Made by a program: the position numbers and the translations under genes
Shown: positions 39,990 to 49,749 of the stretch, one piece after another
Numbering within the stretch: the stretch's first letter is position 1
How the letters are laid out: each line of letters starts with the position of its first letter
Source: Betaproteobacteria bacterium
GTDB taxonomy: Bacteria > Pseudomonadota > Gammaproteobacteria > Burkholderiales > Burkholderiaceae_C
DNA: 64,000 nt
NCBI GenBank assembly: GCA_016704535.1
Contig: JADIZZ010000007.1
Coordinates: forward strand, 62,001 to 126,000
Direction of reading: 5' to 3'
The notes under the pieces: generated by a model
What the model was told of the DNA's origin: nothing
The model's database searches: none
Seen by the model: only the letters and a program-made list of their open reading frames with translations

Positions 39990-40383
39990 CTGAAGCGTTG
40001 AGCGACTGCTTCCGGGCGTCGAGTTCAGTGCAGTGAATGACGCTGAAGGGTCGGGTGCTGCCCGCCGCGTCAAGCGGAAGCAGCCATTGAGCACCCGGCC
40101 AGGGGCACCATGGCCGAGTGACCGCTGCCGGCAGCGCAGCCGTCGGTCGAGCCTGCGACTGTCGAAGGTCAGGTATCGGTCCGCACGGCCGTTCAGATGG
40201 GGCTCAACGACCGACCGGGATCAGTCTGGCGCTGTCGTCCACCCTGTCATCGTGAAGGACTTCGGATGGCCGGGATCGTCAGTTCGCCGCCGCGCCGCGA
40301 ACAGTCGCAACCGCTGCAGCGGACGGCCAGCAAGACGAAAACGATTTCCCCACTACCCTCTCTCCAGCCGCTGAGACTGCTGA

Positions 40384-40468
40384 CTGCAAGTCCTGGATGT
40401 CCTGCAAGTCCTGGTCGTACGGCGCCGGCGTCGAGTTGGCATGACATCCAGGACATCCAGGACATGGA
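40384..40468. repeat. Nonamer repeat element, third copy
   Basis: The TGCAAGTCCTGGATGTCCTG left arm, a GGCGCCGGCG spacer and the GACATCCAGGACATCCAGG right arm are more regular than in the 24.95-kb copy. The arms form an extended inverted repeat. Confidence 0.72.
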
Positions 40469-40704
40469 AGACCGGAGAAATCACGCGCTGAGAGACACAC
40501 CCTCAGCTCAGGCTGCACGTCGCATTTGCCCTGCGATGGCGTGCGTCGCAGCCATGCCGGCGCCGCCAGCGCGTCGTCGGCAAAGGGTGGATCGAGTCGA
40601 CCCGCAGAATGGCCTCGACAAGTTGAGCGCGATGTCATGTAATCCGCGCGCGTCGGCACAGGGGATCCATCCCGACCCCACCGAATCTGTCTGGAGAATC
40701 CTCG

Positions 40705-42374
40705 ATGGCCACGTCCCTACCCACCTACACGGGCGACATGACCGCTTTGGTGCGGCCCACCGGGCATCCCGTCACCGACGCCCTCATCGTCGGCTCGAAG
40801 TGGGGCACGGGAGGGCCGGCACCGGCGCCACCGTCACCTTCTCGTTCCCGGACGCGGTCGACAAGTTCGACAAGCGTGACGGTGTCGCCGGGAACTACAA
40901 CCCGGCGGAGCAGACCCAGGGGGCTACGCTGCCTATCTGCAGGGTTTCGTGGCGTTTGGCGCTGCCGAACAGGCGGCCGCGCGCCAAGGTGCTCGCTTCC
41001 TGGGCCGCGGTGGCCAACCTGCAGCTCGTCGAGGTCGCGGCCACAACCGTCGATGCAGGCGTGCTGCGCTTCGGGTATACGGGCGGGCTGGGGGGAGTCG
41101 ACCTACGCGGTGTCGGCATTTCCGCAGGACTTCGCCGGCGCCGGCGACACCTGGATGAACAAGGCCTTCCTGTTTCCGGAGGGCTGGGCCCCCGGCACGC
41201 AGAATTTCCTCACCCTGCTGCACGAGGTCGGGCATGCCATAGGCCTCAAGCACCCGCACGACACCGGCATGGACGGCACACCGGGTTGGCCGTCCACGCC
41301 CGCCGTGCTGCCCAAGACGGGCGACGACACGCTCACCGAGTACTCGACGCAGAACATGGTGATGGCCTACAACGACATCCCCGGCCAGGGATCGCCGTTG
41401 CAGGCCGATTTCGCGCCGACGACGCCGATGAAGGTGGACATCGACGCCATCCAGTACCTCTATGGCCCGAACCTGGCGCACAACGCGGGTAACACGGTCT
41501 ACACCTTCGTCTCCACGGTGCGCTACAACGAGACGATCTGGGACGGCGGCGGCAACGACACGATCGTCGTCGACGGCGCGGCCGATGCGGGCATCAGTCT
41601 GGTCCCAGGCACGTGGAGCCGCGTCGGCGTGCCGCTGACCTTCTCCAACCGCAACCCGACCTCAGCCTGGCTGACCCTCGCCCCGATCTGACCGACCCGC
41701 TGACGGTGTACATCTACGACACAGTGCTGATCGAGAATGCCATCGGCGGCGGTGGCAACGACGTCCTGATCGGCAACGCGGCCGGCAACTGGCTGCAGGG
41801 CGGGGCCGGCAACGATGGCCTGGACGGCGGCCTGGGCATCGACCTGGCGGTCTACGGCGCCGTGCGCGCCAACGCGGCCGTGGCCGCGACGGCGACCGGG
41901 TTCTCGGTGACTTCAGACCTCGACGGCGCGGATACGCTGGTCAATGTCGAGCGCCTTCAGTTCGCGGACAGCGCGCTGGCGCTGGACCTGGATCGCAACG
42001 CCGCCACCGTGGCCAAGATCCTGGGTGCGGTGTTCGGCAAGGCCGCGGTCGCCAACGAGGTCTACGCTGGCATCGGCCTGTACTACATCGACGGGGGCAT
42101 GACCTACGAGACCCTCGTGCAGTTGGCCATCGACGCACGGCTTGGTGCGGGGGCAAGCCATACGGCAATCGTCGACCTCCTGTACACGAACGTGGTGGGA
42201 GTCCCGCCCGGCGATGCGGACCGCGCGTACTTTGTTGGTCTGCTGGACAGCAAGGCGTTCACCGTCGCGGGCCTGGGCGTGATGGCGGCGGACACCGACC
42301 TCAATGTGGCCAACATCAACCTGGTTGGGCTGGCGCAGCAGGGCTTGGAGTACACGCCGTACCTCGGTGGCTGA
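40705..42374 (+). pseudogene. Serralysin-like metalloprotease, frameshifted paralogue
   Basis: The same protein as at 25274, with the zinc motif HEVGHAIGLKH and RTX-like GGGGNDVLIG intact at the residue level. Comparison shows single-base indels near 40813 (-1), 40920 (-1), 40987 (+1) and 41098 (+1), which together restore the frame, then another near 41665 that causes a stop at 41691. The remainder is read from about 41690 to 42374 in another frame. The indels lie in or beside short G or A runs. Both decay of a redundant copy and sequencing error would fit. Confidence 0.8.
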
Positions 42375-42533
42375 ATATCGGCTGCAGGCTCGGGGTAATG
42401 ATCCTCAGGGCGACTACCCCACCACCAGGCCGCTGAGCGCGCAGCCACGGCAGTTCTGGCGCTTTGACAGGGTGTTGATTGCCATGAACGGCGGTCCTTG
42501 GTGGGCCTGGGAGCAGCCTGCGGTTGCCAGAGG

Positions 42534-42680
42534 TCAGGCCGGGTTTGTGCTCGCCATCTGGGCCAGCAGGCCGTCCGGCGCGTCGCTGACCGCCAGCGCA
42601 TTGACGCCGAGCATCATGCCGAGCGTCAACACGACTGCGAAACCGAAGGAGGCGATGCGATGGGTGGTGGGGGCGTTCAT
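42534..42680 (-). CDS. 48-residue membrane protein, copy 2
   Basis: Identical in length and nearly in sequence to 27107-27253: a start of MNAPTTHRIASFGFAVV and one membrane helix. The changes that do occur keep the frame open. Function unknown. Confidence 0.6.
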   Translation of the reverse strand: MNAPTTHRIASFGFAVVLTLGMMLGVNALAVSDAPDGLLAQMASTNPA

Positions 42681-42870
42681 GTTTGGCTCCGGCGTAGGCG
42701 CTTTGGATGTCGATGAATGCACTTTAGGAACAGCCTGCGTACCCTGCCACGGCCTTGCGACAGCCGGGCCTCAGCGAGCGACAGACTGTCGCTTGGGCAG
42801 ATGGACGGCTGCGGCGAAAGGCTGTTGCAGGGGACACAGCCACGCCACCCCGGTCTTCAGGCTATGCAGC

Positions 42871-43143
42871 AACCGTGAAGCCGTGGCCCAGTGCAGCAAG
42901 ATCGACCGATACCGGCGCGAGGTCTGCCGCGTGCTGATCGGCGGCGCTGATGCTGGCCTAGAGCAGATCCGGGCCGGGATGGCCTGGTGCTTCAGGCGCT
43001 ACGCCAAGGAACTGCCACCAGATCGTCGCCAGCAGTGCGCCGACATGGAAGCGCAGGCGCAGGCCGAGCGGCGTGGGCTGTGGGCCGATGCGGTGCCGGT
43101 GGCACCGTGGGAGTGGCGGAGATCGCAAGCCACCCGGCCTTGA
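42871..43143 (+). pseudogene. C-terminal fragment of a staphylococcal-nuclease-like protein, copy 2
   Basis: The same truncated C-terminal half as at 27443-27715 (KIDRYRREVCRVLI; FRRYAKELPPDRR; PWEWRR). It lacks the N-terminal catalytic part. Confidence 0.73.
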
Positions 43144-43148
43144 CCCGG

Positions 43149-43577
43149 CTATGCACCGAGCAATGCCATGGTCTTCGCATCAGGCTCACCCTGGAAGAAG
43201 CGACCGAGGACCTGGTCGAACGTTGGCTCATCGTCGGCCACCACTGCGAAGAGAGTCATGCACGACCTCAGCTTGATGTCGTCAGGTGTGCCGAAGATTT
43301 CGTGCGCCGTCTTCCCGCGGGCGTTCAGCACGAGTTCGGCGCAGTGCTTCAGGCGCGGCCCCAGCACGGGGTGTTGCCAGTAGGCGAGCGCCTCGTCCTT
43401 TGACTCAATGCCGTAGAACTGGGCCGCGCAGCTGCGCCCAAGGGCCCCCAGCTGGGGGAAGATGAACCACATCCAGTGGCTGGTCTTCCTCCCCGAACTG
43501 AGCTCGGCGCAGACCGCGGCGTAGACCGGCGCCTGGGCTTCAACGAATCGGTTCAGGCCGGCGTCTGAAGGGCTCAT
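43149..43577 (-). CDS. DUF1810 family protein, copy 2
   Basis: The 142-residue protein with HWMWFIFPQ, ALAYWQHPVLGPRL and TPDDIKLRSCMTLF has about 90% identity by eye to the copy at 27721. The start at 43577 was chosen to match that copy. The frame stays intact while the protease copy is broken, which suggests continued selection or recent duplication. Confidence 0.86.
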   Translation of the reverse strand: MSPSDAGLNRFVEAQAPVYAAVCAELSSGRKTSHWMWFIFPQLGALGRSCAAQFYGIESKDEALAYWQHPVLGPRLKHCAELVLNARGKTAHEIFGTPDDIKLRSCMTLFAVVADDEPTFDQVLGRFFQGEPDAKTMALLGA

Positions 43578-43628
43578 CTCACAACGGGCGGGCATGGAGG
43601 CCACCTAGTTCAGGCACATCGATCTGGC

Positions 43629-44078
43629 TTAAGCCGCACCTGCCACCAAACGTACAGAACACTCTATCTTGTTGAACTCGGCATTCGATGCCTCAAGATG
43701 AGCGCAGAGGTAATCGTGCATGGTGAGCTGAACAGCCTGCCTTACGCTGCAAAGCACGATAGAAAGAACGCGGTAGTTGGCCCCTTCGTCCCACAGGTCG
43801 AGCCTTGAGCGATACAAATCGCCCTCCTGTAGGCCAGCGTCTTCCATGACCGACCAGTTCGCTTCAGGATCCGCATCGAATCCTCGTCGATGGGCTTGCT
43901 GAATGTACTCAGCAAAGCAGCGCGCCGATGGCTTTGGTGGGTCTGAGTTGATCGTCTTCGAGTACAGGGCCTTCGTCCCGTCGGGCGCCTCAATGTACGA
44001 GATCCCGATGCCGGAGTCCTTCAATTCCCAGTCGTCTGGGACGACGAACTCCCAGCGTCCAATTTCAGCGATTGGCAT
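43629..44078 (-). CDS. Cassette-type hypothetical protein, copy 2
   Basis: 149 residues, nearly identical to the product of 28201-28650. Unrecognised family. An attC lies directly upstream on the same strand. Confidence 0.65.
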   Translation of the reverse strand: MPIAEIGRWEFVVPDDWELKDSGIGISYIEAPDGTKALYSKTINSDPPKPSARCFAEYIQQAHRRGFDADPEANWSVMEDAGLQEGDLYRSRLDLWDEGANYRVLSIVLCSVRQAVQLTMHDYLCAHLEASNAEFNKIECSVRLVAGAA

Positions 44079-44101
44079 GACGGCAGTGGGGGGCTTTTGG
44101 G

Positions 44102-44224
44102 GCGCAACGTTCGAGCTGCTGATCAGGCGACGACGGCAGGAGATCAAGCCCGGACTGGCGAGAATTTGCCGCGTCAGGCCGGGCCTGGTGGCCTGCCGTT
44201 AGGCCTCTGGTTGATCGAGGGCTA
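44102..44224 (-). repeat. Integron attC site (minus orientation)
   Basis: Read on the minus strand, it runs from GCTAGCC next to the DUF695 stop, through GGCAGGCCACCAGGCC, to CTCGAACGTTGCGC. The distal half is identical to the site at 28674; the proximal end differs, so the duplication boundary falls inside the attC. Confidence 0.72.
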
Positions 44225-44225
44225 G

Positions 44226-44660
44226 CTAGGCCGCGCCGAAATCATCGATGAGCTCTTGAAAGTCGGACCAGTTCTCGTCATCGTAGAACTTGATTTCGAT
44301 GGGGTATCGTGGGTGGGCTTCAAGTTTGCGATTTAATGCTTCCATAAAGGCTTCACAACTCGAAACGTAGAAGACAAACTTTCGAAGGCCGTGTCCTATG
44401 CGGCGATAGGCCTCGAAGCAGAACATCGGCTTTTCTATTTCTCCGAGAGCAGTATCCAGTTCAATCATCGTGGCGTTTTCGTCTGTATCCGGCATCCCGT
44501 TCTTCTGGGAACCGTCGTACTCCCAGCTGATAACGACCATCCACGGAAGCACTCGCCGGTCCGCTTCGCAGGGCATTTCTGGAACGAATGTCCAAATGAT
44601 CGGCAAACCGTCCTTGAGCGTCTTGACGATTCGTCCTTTGGGTTCGGCGTTTGAAGCCAA
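44226..44660 (-). CDS. DUF695 family protein (gene cassette)
   Basis: The body matches DUF695: IWTFVPEMPCEADRRVLPWMVVISW near the N-terminus and a C-terminal region of RKFVFYVSS...YPIEIKFYDDENWSDFQEL. No ATG is well placed. The TTG at 44660 gives 144 residues, and a longer version would translate the attC. Its stop adjoins an attC and another lies upstream, so it is a cassette. Function unknown. Confidence 0.75.
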   Translation of the reverse strand: MASNAEPKGRIVKTLKDGLPIIWTFVPEMPCEADRRVLPWMVVISWEYDGSQKNGMPDTDENATMIELDTALGEIEKPMFCFEAYRRIGHGLRKFVFYVSSCEAFMEALNRKLEAHPRYPIEIKFYDDENWSDFQELIDDFGAA

Positions 44661-44704
44661 CGGAAGAGTCCTAAGTGGTCGAGTGCGTGAGGGTGGCCTG
44701 CGCG

Positions 44705-44833
44705 GCCTAACGTTCGAGCTGATCAGGCGACGACGGCAGGAGATCAAGCCCGGGCTGGCGAAAACTTACCGCGTACCTCAGGCCGGGCCAAGGTGGCCTG
44801 CCGTTGGCGTTCCGGTTGAGCGAGGGGTTTGGC
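44705..44833 (-). repeat. Integron attC site (minus orientation)
   Basis: Core GTTAGGC and inverse core GCCAAAC are at the two ends (minus-strand reading), with CGCTCAACCGGAACGCCAACGGCAGGCC and its partial complement between. It lies between the DUF4375 and DUF695 genes. This is one of the clearest sites in the window. Confidence 0.82.
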
Positions 44834-44843
44834 GTCATTGCGC

Positions 44844-45299
44844 TCATGAGGCATGCAGCTTCACGAATGCGAGGGCTGATGCTTCAAGGCCCGGGCCTTC
44901 TTCGTAGATGAGATCCGCAACTTCTTCATCAAGTTTTTCGAACGGATCGATGCCGGATTCAGCGGCGGATTCAAGCTGAGTCTCCCTGGTTTCACGGTCA
45001 CGTGGGTACGGTGAACCAAACCAAGCCATTGCGTCCAGTAGCTTTGCGGCCAGGCGCGGCATGTTCAAGCCTTTGCAGGCATCGACTGCTTCGGGTGCAA
45101 GAACGCCGGTGTCGTTCCCAAAGAACTGTCCGAGACCACCGTTGAGCACTTCGCCTTGGAGCCAGCACGCCGCGAAGATGGTTTGATGGACAAAGGGCGT
45201 CGCCGCGTAGTCCTTCAAGAATACTTCCGGGCTCTCGTAGATCGAGATGCATTGCGACGGAACGTCGCTAATCGGCCAGAGCGCAGAGAGTTGTTCCAT
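44844..45299 (-). CDS. DUF4375/DMP19-like protein (gene cassette)
   Basis: The 151-residue protein from ATG 45299 (MEQLSALWPISDV) contains LQGEVLNGGLGQFFGNDTG followed by APEAVDACKGLNM, the hallmark of the DUF4375 family. The gene sits directly after a core GTTAGGC and its stop adjoins the next attC. Family function is unclear; DMP19 is a DNA-mimic protein, but the acidic surface cannot be judged here. Confidence 0.78.
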   Translation of the reverse strand: MEQLSALWPISDVPSQCISIYESPEVFLKDYAATPFVHQTIFAACWLQGEVLNGGLGQFFGNDTGVLAPEAVDACKGLNMPRLAAKLLDAMAWFGSPYPRDRETRETQLESAAESGIDPFEKLDEEVADLIYEEGPGLEASALAFVKLHAS

Positions 45300-45302
45300 G
45301 CG

Positions 45303-45421
45303 GCCTAACGTAGAGCCAACCGGGCGACGACGGCATGGCACCCTGGCTGAGCGGCCGATGATGAACCAAGGCGGTCGCACGGCCAGGGTGCCATGCCGCT
45401 GGCGCTCCGGTTGAACGCGGG
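45303..45421 (-). repeat. attC site interrupted by IS110-type copy 2
   Basis: On the minus strand this is a nearly perfect palindrome: GCCAGCGGCATGGCACCCTGG pairs with CCAGGGTGCCATGCCGTCG, and the core is GTTAGGC next to the DUF4375 start. The inverse core (GTTT^AGC) is split by the IS, and its first bases are found beyond 48486, after the GFA gene. Confidence 0.85.
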
Positions 45422-46278
45422 GCTAACCATCATGAGCCGCCTGGTACACCCTGGATGATGGAAGAGACTGTGGGGTGTGCGGGGCATCGTGGGTAGAGGC
45501 CGGTCAAAGTTTTGATGGCATCGTGACCGCGATAGCTAACCTGACCCGCTGCCGACCACTCGTACCCAGGATTGCCTGCGGTCGTAACCCATCGCTGGGT
45601 TGCGGCTGACAGCCCACATTAAAGAGAGCCGCCGGGCATGCCCGGCAGGCCGTTGGTCGGCGGCACCTACGCGGCCCCGCACGCTTGTGATTGTTGTTCA
45701 AGCTGCAGGAGAGCCGAAGATGGATTTGACCCCTTTGCACAAGCGCGTCATTGCGCTGGACGTACACCAGGCCAAGATCACCGCCTGCTCCGTCGTCGAA
45801 CACGACGACGGACGGGTGGAGGTGACCAAGCAAGACTTCGGGGCCTTCAAGCGCGACCGACGCGCCCTGGCGCAGTGGGCGCTGCAGATCAGGCCCGAGG
45901 TGGTGGTGATGGAGAGCACGGGCGTGTACTGGAAGAGCCCGTTTGCGGCACTGGAGGCGGTGGGCATCACCGCGTGGGTGGTCAACGCCCGGCACGTCAA
46001 GGCCGTACCCGGGCGCAAGACTGACATGGCCGATGCCCGGTGGCTGGCCACGCTGGCCAGGGCCGGGCTGCTGCGCGCGTCGTTCATCCCGCCGCTGCTG
46101 ATGCGCCAGCTTCGCCTGGTGGCGCGCCAGCGCCAGAAGTTGGTGGGCATGTGCAGCGCCGAGAAGAACCGACTGCTCAAGGTGCTGGTGGACGCGGGCA
46201 TCCGCATCAACGTGGTGGTAGCCGACATCCATGGCGCCAGCGCGCGGGCCATGGTCAAGGCGCTGATCGCGGACAAGC

Positions 46279-47730
46279 TGAACCGCACCGGGTTTCGAGG
46301 AGGCCTGTTGGCTTGAGTCAGACCGACCTGGTCTGACTGCATTTGCTGTTCAGTCTTCCTCTCCTCCAGCCCCCGCAGGGCCGCCGGAGGCCTCCCCGGT
46401 TGGGCCATGTACCCATGGTTCAACCCTCCTGCAGCGCCGCCGAGTTGGCAGCCTTGGTTGTGGTCGACGCCTGAGCTTGCTGGCGCCAGTAGTTTGCCTC
46501 GGCTTCGGCCGGCGGGATGTAGCCGATGGGTTCTAACAAGCGGTGGTGGTTGAACCACGAGGCCCACTCCAGCGTGGCCAGCTCGACCGCCTCGCGCGTC
46601 TTCCAGGGCCCGCGCCGGTGGATGATCTCGGCCTTGTACAGCCCGTTGATGGTCTCGGCCAGCGCGTTGTCGTAGCTGTCGCCGGTGCTGCCCACCGAGG
46701 GCTCGATGCCGGCCTCGGCCAGCCGCTCGCTGTAGCGGATCGAGACGTACTGCGAGCCCCGGTCGCTGTGGTGCACCAGTGCCCCGTCACGCTCGCGCCG
46801 ACGCGCGTACAGCGCCTGCTCCAGCGCGTCGAGCACGAAGTCGGTCTGCATCGAACTGCTGACCCGCCAGCCGACGATACGCCGCGCGAAGACGTCGACG
46901 ACGAAGGCCACGTACACGAAGCCCTGCCAGGTCGAGACGTAGGTGAAGTCGGCCACCCACAGCTGGTTCGGCCGCTGGGCCTTGAACTGCCGATTCACCC
47001 GGTCCAGCGGACACGCCGCCTTGGTATCCGGCACAGTGGTACGCACCGACTTGCCTCGGCGCACGCCTTGCAGCCCGCGCAGCCGCATCAGCCGCTCCAC
47101 CGTGCAGCGCGCCACGGTCGTACCCTCGCGCCTGAGCTGCCGCCAGACCTTGTCGGCGCCATAGACCCGCAGGTTCTGGTCGTATACGCGCTGCACCTGC
47201 GGCAGCAAGTTCGCATCGCGCCGGGCTCGCGCAGGCAGCAGCGCCGGGTCGCGCTGGCGCGCCGCGTGGCGCCGGTACGCCGACGGGGCGATTTGCAGCG
47301 CGCTGCAGATCGGCTCGACCCCGCAACGAGCGCGGTGCTCGTCGATGAAGGCGTTCACTTCTTGAGCTGGCGGTCGAACTCCGCCTGGGCGAAATACGCG
47401 CTGGCCAACTTCAGGATCTCGTTGGTCTTGCGCAGTTCGCGGACCTCGCGCTTCGAGCTCCTTGATGCGCAGCTGCTCGGTGGTCGTCGGGCCTGGCCGC
47501 ACGCCGCTGTCACGCTCGCCCTGGCGCACCCACTTGCGCAGCGTCTCACCCGTGCAGCCGATCTTGCTGGCGATCGATTCGATCGCCGCCCACTGCGACG
47601 GGTACTGGTCCTTGGCGTCGAAGACCATGCGCACCGCACGCTCCTGGACCTCGGGGGAAAACTTCGGGGACTTCCTCATGTTGGCTCCATTCTCAATCGA
47701 AGGAGCCTCCTCAAAATCCGGGGCGGTTCA
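46279..47730 (-). mobile_element. IS3-family element, type 2, copy B
   Basis: 1452 bp with the same terminal repeats as copy A and the 3-bp duplication AGC. Nested inside the IS110-type element, and therefore a later insertion. Confidence 0.92.
46420..47679 (-). pseudogene. IS3-family OrfA/OrfB fused by a frameshift (type 2, copy B)
   Basis: One extra base near 47453 (CGCTTCGAG for CGCTCGAG in copy A) throws orfA into the orfB frame. A single 419-codon frame results. The helix-turn-helix start and the whole catalytic part are kept, but about 45 residues of the leucine-zipper region between them are scrambled. Activity is doubtful, although the frame is open. Confidence 0.8.
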
Positions 47731-48495
47731 AGCCCATGCACGAGGTGCTGGACTGCAAGGGCCGGCTGCGGGCCAGTCGAGAAGAGTTGTTCGAGGCCTT
47801 GAGCACCGAGCAGTTCAGCGACGTGCACCGCTTCGTGGCCGAAGAGATCCTGCAGCACATCGAGCAGATCGAGCAGCGCATCGCACGGCTGGACGCGCGG
47901 CTGCTGCAGGGCCTGAAGGCCTACGAGCCGCAACTGCGATTGCTGCAGACCATCCCTGGCATCGACCTGCAGGGCGCGGCCATGCTGCTGGTGGAGATCG
48001 GCGCGGACATGTCCATCTTCGGCAGCACCGAGCGGCTGGCCTCGTGGGTGGGCATCTGCCCGGGCAACAACGAGAGCGCGGGCAAACGCAAGAGCGGGCG
48101 CATCCGGCGCGGCAATGCCTGGGTGCGCCGGCTGTTGTGCGAGTTCGCGCAGGCTGCGGCGCGAACGCGATGTGCGCTCAAGGCGAAGTTCGACTCGCTG
48201 GCCATCCGCAAGGGCCACAAGAAGTCCGTCGTGGCTCTGGGCCACAAGATGCTGCGCACGATATACGCGATGCTCAGCACGGGGAGTCACTACCAGGACA
48301 AGACGGTGGACTACGAAGCCCTGAGCGTGGCCCGAAACGCCCCGCGCTGGCTGAAGATGCTGCGAAAGCACGGCTTCATCGCTGCGCCAGCCACCGCCTG
48401 ATCACCTGATCTTCGTCACGCTCAAAGCACCGGCTCGCTTCAGGCCAGGACCTGTCTCGTCTGCGCACGGAGTTCTTCCACATTAAACACCACCG

Positions 48496-48885
48496 CTAGA
48501 ACCACATGTCCTTGATGCACCTGCCATCCCTAGGCAAGTCGTCCCACTTGTCCAGTCCGTCGAAGTGATCGATAGGGAGGTGAGCGATTGGCTCTGGCTC
48601 TGTCATCCGAAGGTTCACCGCGATTCTTCGACGACCTTCAGCATTCGGCTGCAACGCACGCCAGTGCGTCACACCGCCACACCTGGGGCAGAAGTTGAAG
48701 CTGAGTGAGGTCCCGCGGATGTAGGCGGTGGTCTGGCCATCGACCCTGATGTTCTCGCCTTCGTAGCCGTAGGCCCACAACACCCCGTACCTGCGACAGG
48801 CTGTGCAATTGCAGGCTGTCGCTGACTCAGGCAGCTTGTCCAGCTGCCAACGAGCTGATCCGCAGTGGCAAGTGCCTTCAAGCAT
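48496..48885 (-). CDS. GFA/CENP-V domain protein
   Basis: The start at 48885 gives 129 residues beginning MLEGTCHCGSARW. Zinc ligands of the glutathione-dependent formaldehyde-activating fold are visible: CHCG, C-N-C-T-A-C-R-R and FCPRCGG. The length fits the small GFA proteins of unknown substrate. The attC interrupted by IS110-type copy 2 follows its stop codon on the minus strand, so it is probably a cassette. A start at 48915 is possible. Confidence 0.87.
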   Translation of the reverse strand: MLEGTCHCGSARWQLDKLPESATACNCTACRRYGVLWAYGYEGENIRVDGQTTAYIRGTSLSFNFCPRCGGVTHWRALQPNAEGRRRIAVNLRMTEPEPIAHLPIDHFDGLDKWDDLPRDGRCIKDMWF

Positions 48886-48922
48886 GTGTGCGCTCCAAGA
48901 ATGGGGTTCGGACAACTGAAGC

Positions 48923-49198
48923 TCATGGCCGAGCAGCGAAGCGATGCAGCGCCCGCTCTCTGGCTCGTGCGGCTTCCACCTTGCGACTCTTGGGTTCGGC
49001 CGCGGTCACCAGCGATTGAATCAGTTGCCGAGCTGACTCAGCTACCTCCTCAACAGCCCGCTCGAACGCGGCCTCGTTGGCCTTGGAGGGGACATTGAAT
49101 CCGCTGAGCTTACGAACGAACTGGAGAGATGCATCTCGAATCTCGACCTCCGTCGCCGGGGGCTCGAAGTTGAACAGCGTCTTAATGTTGCGACACAC
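48923..49198 (-). CDS. DUF2277 family protein
   Basis: It starts with GTG at 49198 to give MCRNIKTLFNFEPPATEVEI, the invariant beginning of DUF2277 proteins, followed by ASLQFVRKLSGF and AFERAVEEVAESARQL. 91 residues, mostly helical. Function unknown. It is 37 bases upstream of the GFA gene on the same strand. Confidence 0.9.
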   Translation of the reverse strand: MCRNIKTLFNFEPPATEVEIRDASLQFVRKLSGFNVPSKANEAAFERAVEEVAESARQLIQSLVTAAEPKSRKVEAARARERALHRFAARP

Positions 49199-49697
49199 GA
49201 CATCAGTTCCCGCATTGGACGCGAGCATGGTACGGCTTCAGGTGGGGGCAAGCGGGTGATGGCGAGGAAGTAGGCAGAAGCGCACTCCTCCGCGGTACAG
49301 AGCGTTCACCTGATCCGGTGGATCACTGCCGCGCGCCTGGTCGGCCGGGTCGGAGGCCGGGCAGGGTGAGTAGTCAAGGCACTCGTGCTGTGGGCTCCAG
49401 CGGCCAGGTAGCAGCGCAATTGACCGGATAACAAACCGGATAACGTTCGACGATGTTGTCTTCTATCGTAGGTAGTTTGGTAGAAAAACGGCCTACCACC
49501 GCGTTTCCGAAGATGGCCGCCCGATGGGGTGGCCATTTCTCCGTCTATCGGGCGAAGGATCGCTGGAACGGCGTGTCGTGCGCCACGATCCGCGGTCGGT
49601 GCCGATGGGGTCGGACCGAACCATGGCGAACCCGGTGACCCCTGGGGGGCCCGCGAGCACGCCGAGATTGTCACCATCGCGGTGAACCGCGGTCGCA
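49199..49697. other. Gap upstream of the zinc-ribbon gene
   Basis: No gene is recognised. The right half belongs to the 280-bp repeat (49471-49749), which may carry the promoter of the following gene. Confidence 0.45.
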
Positions 49698-49749
49698 ATG
49701 GGCACCTACACCGACCATTGGGCAAGGTACAAGAAGAACAGCACGCGAG
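49471..49749 (+). repeat. 280-bp dispersed repeat, copy 2
   Basis: Partner of 29779-30058. It includes the first 17 codons of the zinc-ribbon membrane protein, so this is probably the original location. A small hairpin (GGTAG...CTACC) lies at its left end. Confidence 0.85.

Larger units (their letters stand above)
40270..44215 (+). repeat. Copy 2 of a 4-kb direct duplication
   Basis: Same gene order and orientation as 24840-28800, with base changes throughout and frameshifts in the protease. The right end diverges inside the attC at about 44205. Confidence 0.85.
45720..48401 (+). pseudogene. IS110-family transposase interrupted by an IS3-family element
   Basis: Residues 1-187 (45720-46278) and the remainder (47734-48401) match the intact transposase at 37854-39080 almost exactly. 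They rejoin in frame at ALIADK/PMHEVL once the nested IS and one AGC duplication are removed. One substitution (MADAR for MADAQ) is visible. Inactive in this state. Confidence 0.9.
45422..48486 (+). mobile_element. IS110/IS1111-type element in attC, copy 2, with nested IS
   Basis: Without the nested 1452-bp IS3-family element and its 3-bp duplication, its length is 1610 bp, the same as copy 1. Ends are identical to copy 1. It is inserted in an attC inverse core at TT^AGC. Confidence 0.87.
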
